Assembly (NCBI GenBank): GCA_029891385.1
Contig: CM057233.1
Coordinates: forward strand, 36,625,540 to 36,689,539
Direction: 5' to 3'
DNA: 64,000 nucleotides
Source: Erythroxylum novogranatense
Lineage: Eukaryota > Streptophyta > Magnoliopsida > Malpighiales > Erythroxylaceae
Shown here: piece by piece, positions 43,071 through 53,772 of the stretch
Numbering within the stretch: the first letter of the stretch is position 1
Layout of the letters: every line of letters begins with the position of its first letter
Notes under the pieces: model-generated
What the model saw: only the letters and a program-made list of their open reading frames with translations
Told to the model about the DNA's origin: nothing
Database searches by the model: none
Position numbers and translations under genes: made by a program

Positions 43071-46000
43071 GTGAGTTTTACTTCGTTTTCTTCTCCTTTA
43101 GTTTTGAGTTGAGAATAGTGTAATTTTGTTGCAAGATAAGGTGATGCTGAGTTCTGTAATGATGATTGAGAATTTGGTTTTTGTGTGAGATAAGCAACGA
43201 GAGAGTAGTGGAACGTGGTAAAGACTGGAGGAAATTCACTGTTGTAACGTGTATTCGTTTATTTTCCCCTTATTTATATATTTTTTATTTCCTTATTTTG
43301 GTTTCTGATTGAAGAAGAGGTTTAGTGCAATAAAGAAAAAACACCGACGGAGTTTTATTTTTAATGTTTAATTGTTTTGTGTTGAGATTTGTTCAATTGT
43401 AGCTGAATCCTAATGAAAAATGACAAGAAAGAAATGAACAAGAGGACTTGTTAGAACTGCCGATGAGACTAATTTGTGTCAACTTTTTTCAATTACGCAT
43501 TCTTATGATGCTTTCTGTGGTGCTTCTCTCAAAGTAATTTGTTGCACTCTGCTTTTATTGTGCAAATATGGAAATGCATCAAATAAAATATTGACTTCTG
43601 TTTTGGGTTCCTTTATAATTTAGGATGCGCTACGACATGTATTTGCCAGTAGAATTGCTGACATAAAGGACTCTCCACAATGGAACCGGTTGTCATTTGT
43701 ATCATGTGCATGTAACCACTTGGTTCTGATGGACGAGTCCTTGCAACTTCTTCCGGCTGTGGAAACTCTTGATTTGAGTCGGAATAAAATAGAGAAGGTG
43801 GATAATCTACGAAGGTGTTCCAAACTGAAGCACCTTGATCTGGGGTTCAATCATCTACGAACAATTGCACCATTTAGTGAGGTAAGAATTCGCGATAAAG
43901 CTTCAACTGGTATACATTTGTGTGCATGATTACTAGCTTTGAAGTCCAAGCGCTTGTCCTATTTCAATTTGCTACTTTTCATTTTTCCCCCTCCAATTAT
44001 TCTTTTGTATATTCTACTACGGGACAGCTTTCCAATGAATTGTGCATCAAGGTTCATCTGTGAGAATTTAGCTGCTACTTTTCCAATGTGTATCTTCAAT
44101 TTTTCCTTTAAAAGTGCTGTCATCCATAGCAATACCTAGCTTATTAATAGTGATTCTATAAGAAGGTTGCTCAACCTTGTATTGCTGTAAAAGCAACTTA
44201 GTCTTAGGTTGGTCTGGTTACAATTGAACATGCGTACTATATTTCTTTGTCTTTTTTTGGGGATAAACAGATTCTTTAATCTTTGCCCGTCTCCTGTCTT
44301 CCCATTAGTTAAAATGGGCAAGTCCTACTTCCAAATTGATTTATACAGGTATTACCCATCTTATAGGAGTCAACTTTCTGTCTGAATCTTAGATTGCTTA
44401 AGTTTCTTTATCAGTATTGACTATTTTTGTGACTAGGAAGGTTTATTTTAAGCATGAGGTCTTATGAGATTCTAGGCTTGTGCATGTCATAGTGCTTGTT
44501 TGTGGTTCATTTTGCAATTTTGTTTTGGTTTTGAATCTTGGATGTAAATAAATATTTTTTATATCTTGGAGTTGGAGAATCGCAATGTGGTACTTATATT
44601 TTGTAAAATATGAATGAGAAAAATAGAAAATGGCTGGATTAGGTGGAGCTGAATTGAGTTTGGCCGAATTTAGGTTCAAAAGACTGATGCTTCTAGGTAA
44701 GTGACCCTTGCATTAGTTTAGGGCTGTTGGATACACTCGAGGGATTTTGCGGTTCATCAAGTTCCTGAAATTTGCAGGCTTATCAGATTAGCTTGTAACA
44801 ACTACAATATATGGGAGGGAGTTATTTTGTTATTTTCAGTATTTGAGGGATTGCTTTTTTATTTTGTTATTCATTTTGTTATTCAATTATGCTGTCAAAG
44901 AGAAGAATTGTTTCACTCCTATTTACACTGTCCCACATGTGAGGACAGGGTCAATCATAATCAAATCGTTATTCTTCTTTCTTCTCACCTCCTTCTCTCT
45001 TTTCTCATCTCATATTCTTTTTTCTTTCTCATCCAAATCCTTGGTTGTTACATATCTAGTATCAGAGTAGGTTTCCATCTTTGGGAACTTGGCGTGCAAG
45101 AAGAACAACTTACCTATGGCTTGCAGAACTAATTGGGAAATTCCATGGAAAAATAGTTTAGGGGCTTTATGGGTGGACTTCGAGAGAGCATGGATCAAAA
45201 GTTTGCAAAGATTGATGGCATGGAGGATCGTTTGTAGACAGTATCCACTCAAGTCGAAGAGTTGCTCCGATTGTTTAAAAACCAAGCAAAGAATAGGACT
45301 TCATAGGATACTGCAGAAAAATCAGCCTGTTTGGGTGGACCTGGCCTCCTTCCATCTCCGTTGGAAAAGTTGGCTAACGATAGACAAAGGAAGGGAGTAG
45401 CTATGGGAATGGAAGAAGGTAGCAACAATCATAAGGAAGGTGGAATAATGTCAAATAATAGAGCTGGAGGAATCAATCATGGCCCTTTGCCTAAGGTTGA
45501 TTTTCCATATTTTGATGGTACAAACCTAAGGAGTTGGATTAGACAATGTGAGAAATATTTTAGGGTCTTTGGTGTGGCAGAAGATTGCGAACTGGAAGTA
45601 GCTTCAATGCATTTAGAGGGGAAGGTTGATATATGGTTCCAAGGTCAGGTGGAGCAAGAGGGGTCGTATCAATGGGACAAGTTCGTTAAGGCTATGGCAG
45701 GGGGTTTCATTCTAGGGAATTTGCTGATGTAGTTGAGGAATTCAATAAACTTAGGCAAGGGGGTTCAGTAGAAGAATATCAAGAGCAATTTGAAGACTTT
45801 AGGTCCTCTATGTTGCAAGGTATCCCAACCCTAACTGAGGCCTATTTTATTTTGAGCTTCCTTAGTGGCTTATCCAATAGGTTGACGCCAATGGTGAAGA
45901 TGTTCAAGCGTCAATCTCTATCTGAGGCGTTTGAACAAGCTCGATTACAAGAAGCCTCTGTTGAAGCCTTGTTTAAGCGTCAACCTAAAAGCCAAAGTGC

Positions 46001-49000
46001 GTACCCCAATTCTATAACGGCAAATAGAGGCTTTGTGATCACCACCAAAGGAGTTTTTGCAACGCCAAAGCCAAACTACCCACAAGTGTTGAGGATAGAA
46101 CCTGGAGCATGTTTTTGTTGCGGAGCAAAAATATTTTCCAGTGCACCAGTGTGTGAGGAAACAGTTTCAATGTATTTTTGCTCAAGAAGAGGAGAATGAA
46201 CATGAACAGGTTAAAGGTAGTGAAGTGGCTCAGGTTACCAAAGAAGAGGATGCTATTGAGAGGTGGTGGATTTAGGAGGTTAGGCCGCTATTTCATTTCA
46301 TATTTTAAAGGGGATAGTTGCTCACAACACCATAAGGATTAAGGGCTTGGCAAAAGGGACACCATTGTTGATTTTAGTCGACAATGATAGTACACATAGC
46401 TTCCTCGATGCTTGAGTGCTTGCGATAGAATTCATAGTAAGTATCGCTGCCCCAACTTTGAATGGAGCATGCAAGATATTTTGTTTAAGGCGGATCTTGG
46501 AGTTCTTGATCTCAAAGGGTTTGATATGGTATTGGGAGTGGATTGGATGAAAGGTTTTAGTTTGATCATGTTTGATTTCAATAAGCTGCTACTGTCTTTT
46601 GAGTATGAAGGGAGGAAAGTATTGTTAAAAAGGAGTTGTAGGGGAGGATCAAGCCAGACTTGGTAGCATTAAGGGCAAGGGACTTAATACTGCATTAAGA
46701 ATGAGAAGGTGGCCCAATTTTTTGCCAGCCTATGAACCACAGAAATTGACACCAATACTAACTCGGGTAACTCTAATTCACCAGAGTTGTAGGACCTATT
46801 CACTGATTTTCAGGAGTTGTTTGCTTCTCCTACAGGTTTACCACCTTGTAGGTTTTGTGACCATACCATTCCCTTAAAACCTGGGTCTAGTTAATTTACG
46901 TCCATACTGTTAGCCCCATTTTCAGAAGGTAGAAATTGAAGCACTAGTTAATACTATGCTGAATTCAACATAGCCACAACCCCTTCGCCTCTCCAGTGCT
47001 CCTCGTAAGGAAGAAGGACAATTCTTAGCGTTTTGTGTGGATTATCATCAATTAAACTCTCTCACCATCAAAGATAAGTTCCCCATTCCTCATATAAAGG
47101 ACCTCCTTGAATTGCATGGCACATCATATTTCTGAGAGATTGACCTTAGGGTGGGGTGTCATCAAATTCGCATGATGGAGGAGGACATTCACAAGACCGC
47201 TTTTTGCACTCATATGCGTCACTACGAGTTTTGTGTGATGCCTTTTGGGTTGATTAATGCTCCCGCAACATTTCTGATGAATCATATATTTGAGCCCCAT
47301 TTACATGAGTTCATTCTTGTGTTTTTGGATGATATATTGGTCTATAGAAGGACTTTTGCTCAGCGCCTCCATCACCTTCGGCTCGCTTTCGAGCTCATAG
47401 TTTATATGCCAATCTATCAACGTGTTCTTTTGCATAGACTCAAATTGAGTATTTGGGTCATATCATCGATCAAAAGGGAGTGCAAACTAACCCAGCAAGA
47501 TTGAAGCTATGAAGAACTGAAAAACGCCAACTTCAGTAAAATAACTCAAGGGATTTCTCGGTCTGATTGGATATTATAGGCATTTTGTACAGAATTACGG
47601 GTCCATTAGCAAGCCGCTGACACAATTGCTCAAGAAGGATTCATTCCATTGGTCTATTGAGGCACAATAAACTTTTGAGAAGCTTAAGGAGGCTGTGTGC
47701 AAGACCTTAGTACTAGTCTTACCAGATTTTTCGAAGCCCTTCATACTTGAATCCGATGCAAGCGATAGTAGTATTGGTGCTATTCTAATGCAAGAGTAGA
47801 ATCCTATGGCATATTTGAGCAAGGCCCTTAGCCTGAAGAACCAAGGACTCTCTATATATGATATGGAAATGTTAGCGGTGTTGCTAGTTGTTGAACATTG
47901 GAGGCACTATCTTGAGGGTGCTTCATTTATTATTAAAACTAACCATGACAGTTTATGGTTTTTATTGCAACAAAAGTTGCATACACATTTGCAGAAGGAA
48001 AGCTTGTGCAAGCTATTGGGCCTCGATTATTCCATTATCTATACACAAGGTGTTGAGAATATAGGCACAGATGCTCTTTTGCGTAAGTCAGACCATTCAA
48101 GTTGCTATGCAATCACACACCGTGTGCTTGATTGGATAGAGGATCTGATACGCATGCGGTGATGTATGGGCTCAGGAATTTATCGCCAAGGCAACATTGA
48201 AGGAGTCTTCTATTCCAGCGGACTACTCTTTTAAGCAGGGTCTGATCCGCTTACAGGGGTCAATATACGTTGGTACTGCTGAAGATTTTCACCACCGATT
48301 AATAGAGTTTATGCATGGCTCAGTGATTGGTGAGCATTTGGGTTGAAAGGGGATGTACCAATGGATGAAAGCTGTATTGTATTGGCCCGCATTGAAAAAG
48401 GAAGTCATAGAGTTTATAACAGGTTGGGAAGTATGCCAAAAATGCAAGTCTGAACAAATTACATATCGTGGACTACTTCAGCCATTAGAAATACCAAGGC
48501 AAGCCTGGAACCATATCAACATGGATTTTATTGATGGGCTACCAAAATCAAATGGCAAAGATTCTATACTAGTTGTGGTTGATAAATTTACGAAGTATGG
48601 GAGGGAGCTATTTTGTTATTTTCAGTATTTGAGGGATTGCATTGTGCTAGGATCCAAAATCCTAACAGGCACTATTCCAGCAATCCACAAAGGAAACACC
48701 AAGAAACTCAAGCAATGAAACAGAAAGCAAAACAGAGAAGAAGGAAATATGAAAAGAAACTTAAAGCGTTCATATATTGATAGGCTAATCTTGAGGGCTA
48801 GCCAACTTCCTCAATACAAGATCCTCATAACCAATTCTCGATATCCCTCATCATCCCCACACTACCCCTTTTATTCCTCCTCTCTAACTAACTAACAAAC
48901 TCAAGAACAAATCTCTCACACCCCTACACACTCTCCAATTCTTGATCGCCCACCCTTCCTTTTCCTCTGATCTGTTGATTATAGCGGGTCTCAACAGTAC

Positions 49001-52000
49001 CCCCCCAAAAGAAGCCACCTTGTCCTCAAGGTGGAAAGAACTCCTTCCCTGCGATCTTTCCCTTCACTTTAAAGGTTTGGGGTCCTGAGCTCGCCGATGG
49101 CTCCAACACCTCCAATATGTCTGAACCGTCCCCCTCACAAGCCGGTTTGAGAATTAATACCTGGTTAACAAGCTCAGTTTCCTCTTTCTGTAAATCGTCG
49201 AGCTGCTCATCATCCTTTAATAATATATGGAATTGCTTCTCACCGCATCTGTGTCCTGGTCCGTACTTGGCGTCGCATCGGTAACAAAGGCCCTGCTCCT
49301 TTTTCCGTTGGATCTCCTCAGCTGTCAAACGCTTAAATGGATAAGGAGAGTCCCTCCGTTGTGGTTGTCGCCCTTCGAACATCCGATTTGGGTAAGGGTT
49401 CACCCTCGGACTGGGTGTGGTGGGAGGTGGCGTCGACCGATTTCCCTCCAAGGGTCGATTAGGGCTCCCGAGCATCATACTTGGTAAAGGAGAAATGGCG
49501 GTATTTGTATCGTGGGTTGGGTAATTTTTATTACCCATTTCTCCACCCCTATACCCGGTTAGCCCACTTTGGGTTCTAGCTCCCTTAACGGGTTGGACAA
49601 ATGGATTCCAAAGGGCCCAATTCCTACCTTCAGTCACCAGCGCCATCTCCATCATCTGTACCAGCGAATCGGTTGATATCAGCTGCAACTCCATCTTTAT
49701 CTCCTCCTTCAACCCATTGATGTAGGCTGTCGTGACCACCTCCGCTGGAATTTCTCTTAACATCGACGACACCATCTCGAACTCTCGATTATACTCTGCC
49801 ACCGTCCCCAGTTGATGTAACCGCATGAGAGTTGATAGAGGATTTCCGGCCTGAGCCCTTCCGAATCTTCGCACCACCGCTGTCTTAAAAGTGGACCAGT
49901 CCTTCATCGGTGACCACCCCTCTCTCCACAAAAAGCAACTCAAAGCCTCACCCTCCATGCATACTGCTACTGCTGCTAATCTCCTTGCCATCGAAACTCC
50001 ATTCAAATCAAAATACCGTTCTACTTTAAACAGCCACCCCAATGGATCGTCTCCATAGAATACCGCAATTTCCAACCTTCTGTGAACCTTCTCCATCATC
50101 ATCCACTCTTCTTCCATCGGTATTTCAGCTTGACTCCGCGAATCTGTAAAATCATCGACCCCCTCTCGCGGTTCTTTACCCCGATTTCTATTTCCCAATG
50201 ACTCTTGGATCTGTCTCATACATTCAAACAAGGATGCCATGTCTCCGACCAATTTATCAACCTTCTTCTCCACCGTATTTATCTTTTCATCCATCGTTCC
50301 CATGTCTTCCGTCAACTTCAGCATCTCACGCTCAATATTGTCAACTCTAGTATCCATTCTAGTCACAACCATCCCAGTACCTCACTGCTCTGATACCAAT
50401 TTGTTAGGATCCAAAATCCTAACAGGCACTATTCCAGCAATCCACAAAGGAAACACCAAGAAACTCAAGTAATGAAACAGAAAGCAAAACAGAGAAGAAG
50501 GAAATATGAAAAGAAACTTAAGGTAGTCGTATATTGATAGGCTAATCTTCGAGGGCTAGCCAACCTCCTCAATACAAGATCCTCATAACCAATTCTCGAT
50601 ATCCCTCATCATCCCGCTACCCTTTTATTCCCTCCTCTCTAACTAACTAACAAACTCAGCAACAAATCTCTCACACCCCTACACACTCTCCAATTACTGA
50701 TCTGCCCACCCTTCCTTTTCCTACAGTACGACTGATTATAGCGGGTCTCAACACGTTGTTATTTTGTTATTCAGTTTGTTATTTGGTTATGCTGCCAGAG
50801 AGAAGAATTGTTTCACCCCTATTTACAGTTTCCCACATGTGAGGACGGGTGCAATCATAATCAAATCATTATTCTTCTTTCTTCTCACCTCCTTCTTTCT
50901 TTTTCTCATCTCAGATTCTTTTTCCTTTCTCATCCAAATCCTTGGCTATTACATAGCTGTCCATGGCTATAGAAATCCAGGGAAGAAAACGATGTTGGCG
51001 TAAATCTGTATGCTATATTGTTAACTGCTCCATATAAAGAGTTCATTTCCTCATAATTTGAATAGGAATTGTATATTGAATTGTTTACAGTAGGCTGAGC
51101 TTATATACTAAATTCTAGTACCTATAAATGGAAACTAATGATTTTAATCTCATAATTTATGGGATATTCTAAAACATATCTAATCCTATAATTTATGGGA
51201 TACTCTCTAATCTCATAATTTATGCAATATTTTAATATAATACGAAAATTAATGAAATGCAATGCAATCAATCAATATACATGATTTTGCTACACATTTC
51301 TCTTCCGGTTGTCCATCAATTTTGAGTAAAAAATATAGTAGAGAATGGCGGCAAGAATCTCTCTGGCGAAGTGCATTGCAGCCTCTGTAAATTCCCTGCT
51401 GCCCAGCTCACTTCTCCGAAAACACATTTTGAAATACAGTTCCAATATGTTCTGCATCTTTCTGATGCAAATATGAAATTGAGATAAGTTCAAAACTTAG
51501 GATACCTTTGGCTGAATTGTTCTCTTACAAAATTATGCTGGCTTCTTCTATTTTACAGTGGCTTATCCTAGTTTATCATTAAATGCTTTAAAATATGAAC
51601 TTCTATTTTTTTTTCCTTCTATAAAGGAATTAGTTTAGACCTATCCAGCAACATTGTTGAAATATGCAGGTCTCCTGTCATATTGTGAAACTTGTTTTGA
51701 GGAGTAATGCTCTAACTACGTTAGGTGGGCTTGAGAATTCGAAGTCACTTGAAGGGCTTGATGTTTCCTACAATATGATTTCCAATTTTTCAGAGCTGGA
51801 GTTCCTCTCGTTGCTTCCATCTCTACATAACTTGTGGTTGGAAGGAAATCCATTGTGCTGTGCTAGATGGTATCGAGCACAAGTGTTCAGCTATTTTGCT
51901 TATCCAGATACAGTAAGTGCTTGGAATTGTTTTTTCTTTAAACTTTTATTATCTTATTTTCTAAAACCTTTCTGCATCTAATAAGTGATTCTTTAAGATG

Positions 52001-53772
52001 CATTAGAAGTTTCTCCCCTCAAATATGGTTCTGCTAGAGTAACAACGTTCATTCTTTACTGTTCATGGCTAATTAGTTAAAATTAGATGACAAAGAAATC
52101 AGCCGAAGGGAGTTTTGGAAGAGGCGCATTGTGATTGCCAGCAGGCAGAAGCAACCTGCTAGCTATGGATTTTATTCTCCTGCAAAACATGGTGCTGAAG
52201 GAGAAGAAAACAGAAATAGGAAAAAGGTAGGTACTGAAGTTGAGATGCTGCAAATCTATGTGAAAACATGATATATTTCTGTGGATATGCATGTTATTTT
52301 GCAATTTTATTTGAATATGCTTTCAACCATTGATCTAATTCTGAAGAGGACTTTAAAATATCTATATTGACATATGCATTATTGCTACTACAATGTGTTG
52401 CTTTTTGCAGAAGAAAATATCCCGTCTTGCTCCTATTGAGTGTGAAGAAGATAGTTCATATTTTTCTTCTGATCAAGAGTCTTTATCTTGTGATAATGAG
52501 GTCCAAAGTAAAGAAGAGAATATCATTTCTGATGATGACGCAGAAATAGTTGATTTGATCAACAAAGTTGAATTCATGAAAAAAGAGCGTTCTATACTTT
52601 GGTTGCGGGAATTTAAGGAGTGGATGGATCATGAATATGATGGTTCTGCAGATGGCAGTGCATGCAATACATTTCATCACATTAAGGAAAATTGTGCAAA
52701 AAATAAAATGATCCAGAATCATCACAACAGCAGTTCAAGGCATTCCTTGCATTCTTTCCAACTTTCAGAAGACGATACTAGTTTGAATTTTTTGGAAACT
52801 AAAAATTCCACAAAGGATATATCTAGTGGTTCACATCATGGGGTTACTCTACCAGGCATGGGGAGAGTGAATCTAAGGCAGAAATATCAGAAGTTGTATT
52901 CACATGAAAGCATTGGTGGTCGATTCCTGCAAGCTAAATATCCCAATCTTGATTCCTTTACAATTCAAGGAGGCCATGCGGTACGTGAAAATGGTACCAT
53001 ATCAGCACTGACTATTATAGATGATACCACTGACTCGCATTCTTCTTCTGCTTACCCCCGGTCACCTCCTCATTACCAAGAAGACATTTTGCATCGTCGG
53101 CATTACTTGGTGGAAGAATCTTTGCAGCTATCTGCTGAGACCTTTTCAATGGCATCATCTGATAGTGACACAAGCTCTAGTGATGGCAATATGAATGAAG
53201 ATCAGTCAAATGAAGAATACTTGAATCATGGTATATAACTCATTATTAAACTCTTACATGGTTAGAAATTATGATCAAGTTCATATGACCAAAAATGAGA
53301 GATGTTGCTTTGATGCAGATGCTGAATCTAGTACTGCAAAGCTTCCAAACTCCCACTATGAGAATGCTTCTACTGTTTCTCATGATGGAGAAATTTCTAG
53401 TTTCATCAAGCCAGGTTATACTTGTCTAGATGACAAGAAAACCAATAGGAAAGCAAGACGAAGAGTTGTTTCACTGTCAGAGGAAACATTCAATGAGACA
53501 AGCAGATTAGAAAATTCAAACTGCAACATGAATAATAGCAATGCTGATGCAGAAAGTGAGGGAGGGACACAAATGGTTAAGGGGAGGGATCTTCTTGCTG
53601 TTAGTGATACGACAAAAATGAGGAGTGGTGTAACCTCAAATAAACAAAATGCTGGTGATTTTATTGTGACATACTTCAACTCAAATGTTGCTGATGCCAA
53701 GTTGAATGAAATCTGTCAGCATTATGTGCTCTGTGATTGTGTTCTTGACACAGAATACTCATGCCAAGAAAG
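42630..53772 (+). CDS. LRR protein resembling STK11/LKB1-interacting protein, exons 1-6 (3' end outside window)
   Basis: Six exons (42630-43070, 43624-43881, 51670-51912, 52077-52226, 52411-53230, 53319-53772) join without a stop into about 788 codons, all with GT-AG introns. Introns 1-4 are in phase 0 and intron 5 in phase 1. Residues 1-147 form an N-terminal domain with [12 protein letters not shown]. About 150-310 hold SDS22-like leucine-rich repeats ([48 protein letters not shown]). Then come a basic stretch (exon 4) and a serine/acid-rich region (exons 5-6). Domain order and the ELRG...LWLEGNPL pattern resemble animal STK11IP; the plant role is unknown and the name is inference from recalled family resemblance. 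Exon 6 ends at AAAG|GTTAGT. If that donor is not used, the frame stops at 53866. Confidence 0.82.
43624..43881 (+). CDS. LRR gene exon 2
   Basis: Acceptor TTTAG|GATGCG, donor GAG|GTAAGA at 43882, 86 codons, phase 0. It encodes [20 protein letters not shown] and two leucine-rich repeats ([32 protein letters not shown]). Confidence 0.9.
43882..44788 (+). other. Intron 2 of the LRR gene, part left of element J
   Basis: AT-rich intron sequence beginning GTAAGA. Short ATG frames here show no domain. The intron runs to 51669 and is long because of element J. Confidence 0.75.
44794..45052 (+). repeat. Element J, 5' LTR
   Basis: Starts TGTAACAAC and ends GTTGTTACA, perfect inverted termini. It is matched by the 3' LTR pieces at 48596-48644 and 50754-50953. 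Confidence 0.9.
45057..45068 (+). promoter_or_regulatory. Primer binding site of element J
   Basis: TAGTATCAGAGT, a two-base variant of the iMet site TGGTATCAGAGC, four bases inside the 5' LTR. Confidence 0.75.
45190..46200 (+). pseudogene. gag: Gag of element J
   Basis: ATG at 45190 ([15 protein letters not shown]) opens a frame that meets stops. The gag domain is clear in 45490-45730 ([20 protein letters not shown] and [20 protein letters not shown]) and resumes in another frame at 45725-46000 ([33 protein letters not shown]). The zinc-knuckle region near 46110-46160 reads [15 protein letters not shown] and lacks the histidine. Confidence 0.83.
46310..46670 (+). pseudogene. Protease of element J
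   Basis: An [14 protein letters not shown] segment near 46371-46415 corresponds to the protease LIDSGSTHSFLD; the active-site D-S-G is altered to D-N-D. The frame 46412-46666 covers the rest, including [15 protein letters not shown], typical of the protease C-terminus. Confidence 0.8.
46880..48160 (+). pseudogene. Reverse transcriptase and RNase H of element J
   Basis: Fragments of the fingers lie near 47000-47100. 47151-47504 carries [20 protein letters not shown] and the catalytic FLDDILVY. RNase H follows in 47590-48100, with [11 protein letters not shown] near 47757, [20 protein letters not shown] at 47806, [15 protein letters not shown] near 47935, and the closing [10 protein letters not shown]. 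Several stops and frame shifts separate them. Confidence 0.85.
48330..48597 (+). pseudogene. Truncated integrase of element J
   Basis: A zinc-finger half ([22 protein letters not shown]) is followed by the first catalytic aspartate block ([20 protein letters not shown]) and DKFTKYG. It then runs directly into LTR sequence (tatgggagggag). The second aspartate and the glutamate are missing. A microhomology at the joint suggests a deletion of the rest of pol plus the start of the 3' LTR. Confidence 0.87.
48596..48644 (+). repeat. Element J, 3' LTR, first piece
   Basis: Matches 44812-44860 of the 5' LTR. It lacks the first ~18 bases of the LTR because of the deletion and is cut by element K after CATTG. 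Confidence 0.85.
48645..48996 (-). repeat. Element K, 3' LTR
   Basis: The plus strand starts TGCTAGGATCC and ends GGGTCTCAACA. Equal in length to 50402-50753 with scattered substitutions and compensating indels. Confidence 0.92.
48999..49011 (-). promoter_or_regulatory. Polypurine tract of element K
   Basis: The minus strand reads TTTTGGGGGGGTAC beside the 3' LTR, whose start on that strand is TGTTGAGACC. Confidence 0.75.
49026..50372 (-). CDS. gag: Intact gag of element K, 448 residues
   Basis: Starts at 50372 ([14 protein letters not shown]), just inside the primer site, and runs without interruption to a TGA at 49026-49028. Residues 5-60 form a coiled-coil-like segment. About 100-230 form the Retrotrans_gag domain ([44 protein letters not shown]). 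290-350 are proline-rich. A zinc knuckle [14 protein letters not shown] lies at 363-376. The end, [12 protein letters not shown], is the segment that leads into the protease in relatives, but here it is followed by FPP and stop. The pol gene has therefore been cut out exactly before the protease active site and joined to 3' sequence. Confidence 0.92.
   Translation of the reverse strand: MVVTRMDTRVDNIEREMLKLTEDMGTMDEKINTVEKKVDKLVGDMASLFECMRQIQESLGNRNRGKEPREGVDDFTDSRSQAEIPMEEEWMMMEKVHRRLEIAVFYGDDPLGWLFKVERYFDLNGVSMARRLAAVAVCMEGEALSCFLWREGWSPMKDWSTFKTAVVRRFGRAQAGNPLSTLMRLHQLGTVAEYNREFEMVSSMLREIPAEVVTTAYINGLKEEIKMELQLISTDSLVQMMEMALVTEGRNWALWNPFVQPVKGARTQSGLTGYRGGEMGNKNYPTHDTNTAISPLPSMMLGSPNRPLEGNRSTPPPTTPSPRVNPYPNRMFEGRQPQRRDSPYPFKRLTAEEIQRKKEQGLCYRCDAKYGPGHRCGEKQFHILLKDDEQLDDLQKEETELVNQVLILKPACEGDGSDILEVLEPSASSGPQTFKVKGKIAGKEFFPP
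50387..50398 (-). promoter_or_regulatory. Primer binding site of element K
   Basis: The minus strand reads TGGTATCAGAGC, a perfect match to the iMet site, three bases inside the 5' LTR. Confidence 0.93.
50402..50753 (-). repeat. Element K, 5' LTR
   Basis: The plus strand starts TGTTAGGATCC and ends GGGTCTCAACA. The reverse complement is the promoter-bearing LTR of K. Confidence 0.92.
50754..50953 (+). repeat. Element J, 3' LTR, second piece
   Basis: Matches 44865-45052 and ends GCTATTACA before TAGCT. It resumes after element K. Confidence 0.88.
50959..51669 (+). other. Intron 2 of the LRR gene, part right of element J
   Basis: AT-rich, no gene. Ends ATATGCAG at 51669, the acceptor of exon 3. 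Confidence 0.75.
51670..51912 (+). CDS. LRR gene exon 3
   Basis: Acceptor GCAG|GTCTCC, donor ACA|GTAAGT at 51913, 81 codons, phase 0. Contains [18 protein letters not shown] and [14 protein letters not shown], then [20 protein letters not shown], the end of the repeat solenoid. Confidence 0.9.
52077..52226 (+). CDS. LRR gene exon 4
   Basis: Acceptor TTAG|TTAAAA, donor AAG|GTAGGT at 52227, 50 codons, phase 0. Encodes [20 protein letters not shown] and a basic tail. Confidence 0.85.
52411..53230 (+). CDS. LRR gene exon 5
   Basis: Acceptor TTGCAG|AAGAAA, donor CATG|GTATAT at 53231; leaves phase 1. Encodes about 273 residues, acidic and serine-rich, with [19 protein letters not shown] and a histidine/serine-rich stretch. 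No known domain is recognised. Confidence 0.87.
53319..53772 (+). CDS. LRR gene exon 6 (last one seen)
   Basis: Acceptor GATGCAG|ATGCTG restores an aspartate codon with the last base of exon 5. It encodes about 151 residues including [16 protein letters not shown] and [20 protein letters not shown], and stays open to a strong donor, AAAG|GTTAGT, at 53773. Reading through the donor gives 31 more codons and a stop at 53866. Confidence 0.72.

Larger units (their letters stand above)
48645..50753 (-). mobile_element. Element K: gag-only Ty3/gypsy retrotransposon (TR-GAG type)
   Basis: A 2,109-bp minus-strand element in J's 3' LTR. Both LTRs are 352 bp (48645-48996 and 50402-50753). The flanks are CATTG and CGTTG, a duplication with one difference. 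It has a perfect iMet primer site (50387-50398), a G-rich polypurine tract, and one intact 448-residue gag frame. There is no protease, polymerase or integrase. It fits the TR-GAG class of non-autonomous LTR elements and would depend on enzymes from a relative. An intact gag suggests it was selected or is young. Confidence 0.93.
44794..50953 (+). mobile_element. Element J: decayed Ty3/gypsy retrotransposon in intron 2
   Basis: Bounded by the duplication TAGCT (44789-44793 and 50954-50958). The 5' LTR is 44794-45052 (259 bp). The 3' LTR is truncated at its start and split by element K (48596-48644 and 50754-50953). Gag, protease, reverse transcriptase and RNase H are present in decayed form. 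Integrase ends abruptly at [10 protein letters not shown] where the LTR begins, so the rest of pol is deleted. Short LTRs and gag sequence suggest the Reina clade of chromoviruses (inference). It has the same orientation as the host gene. Confidence 0.9.

Noticed and set aside
45725..45810. Programmed frameshift between the gag halves of J
   Set aside because: J has many other stops and frame changes, so simple decay is enough.
49227..49487. Plus-strand frame opposite the gag of K
   Set aside because: No domain; it is a shadow of the intact gag frame.
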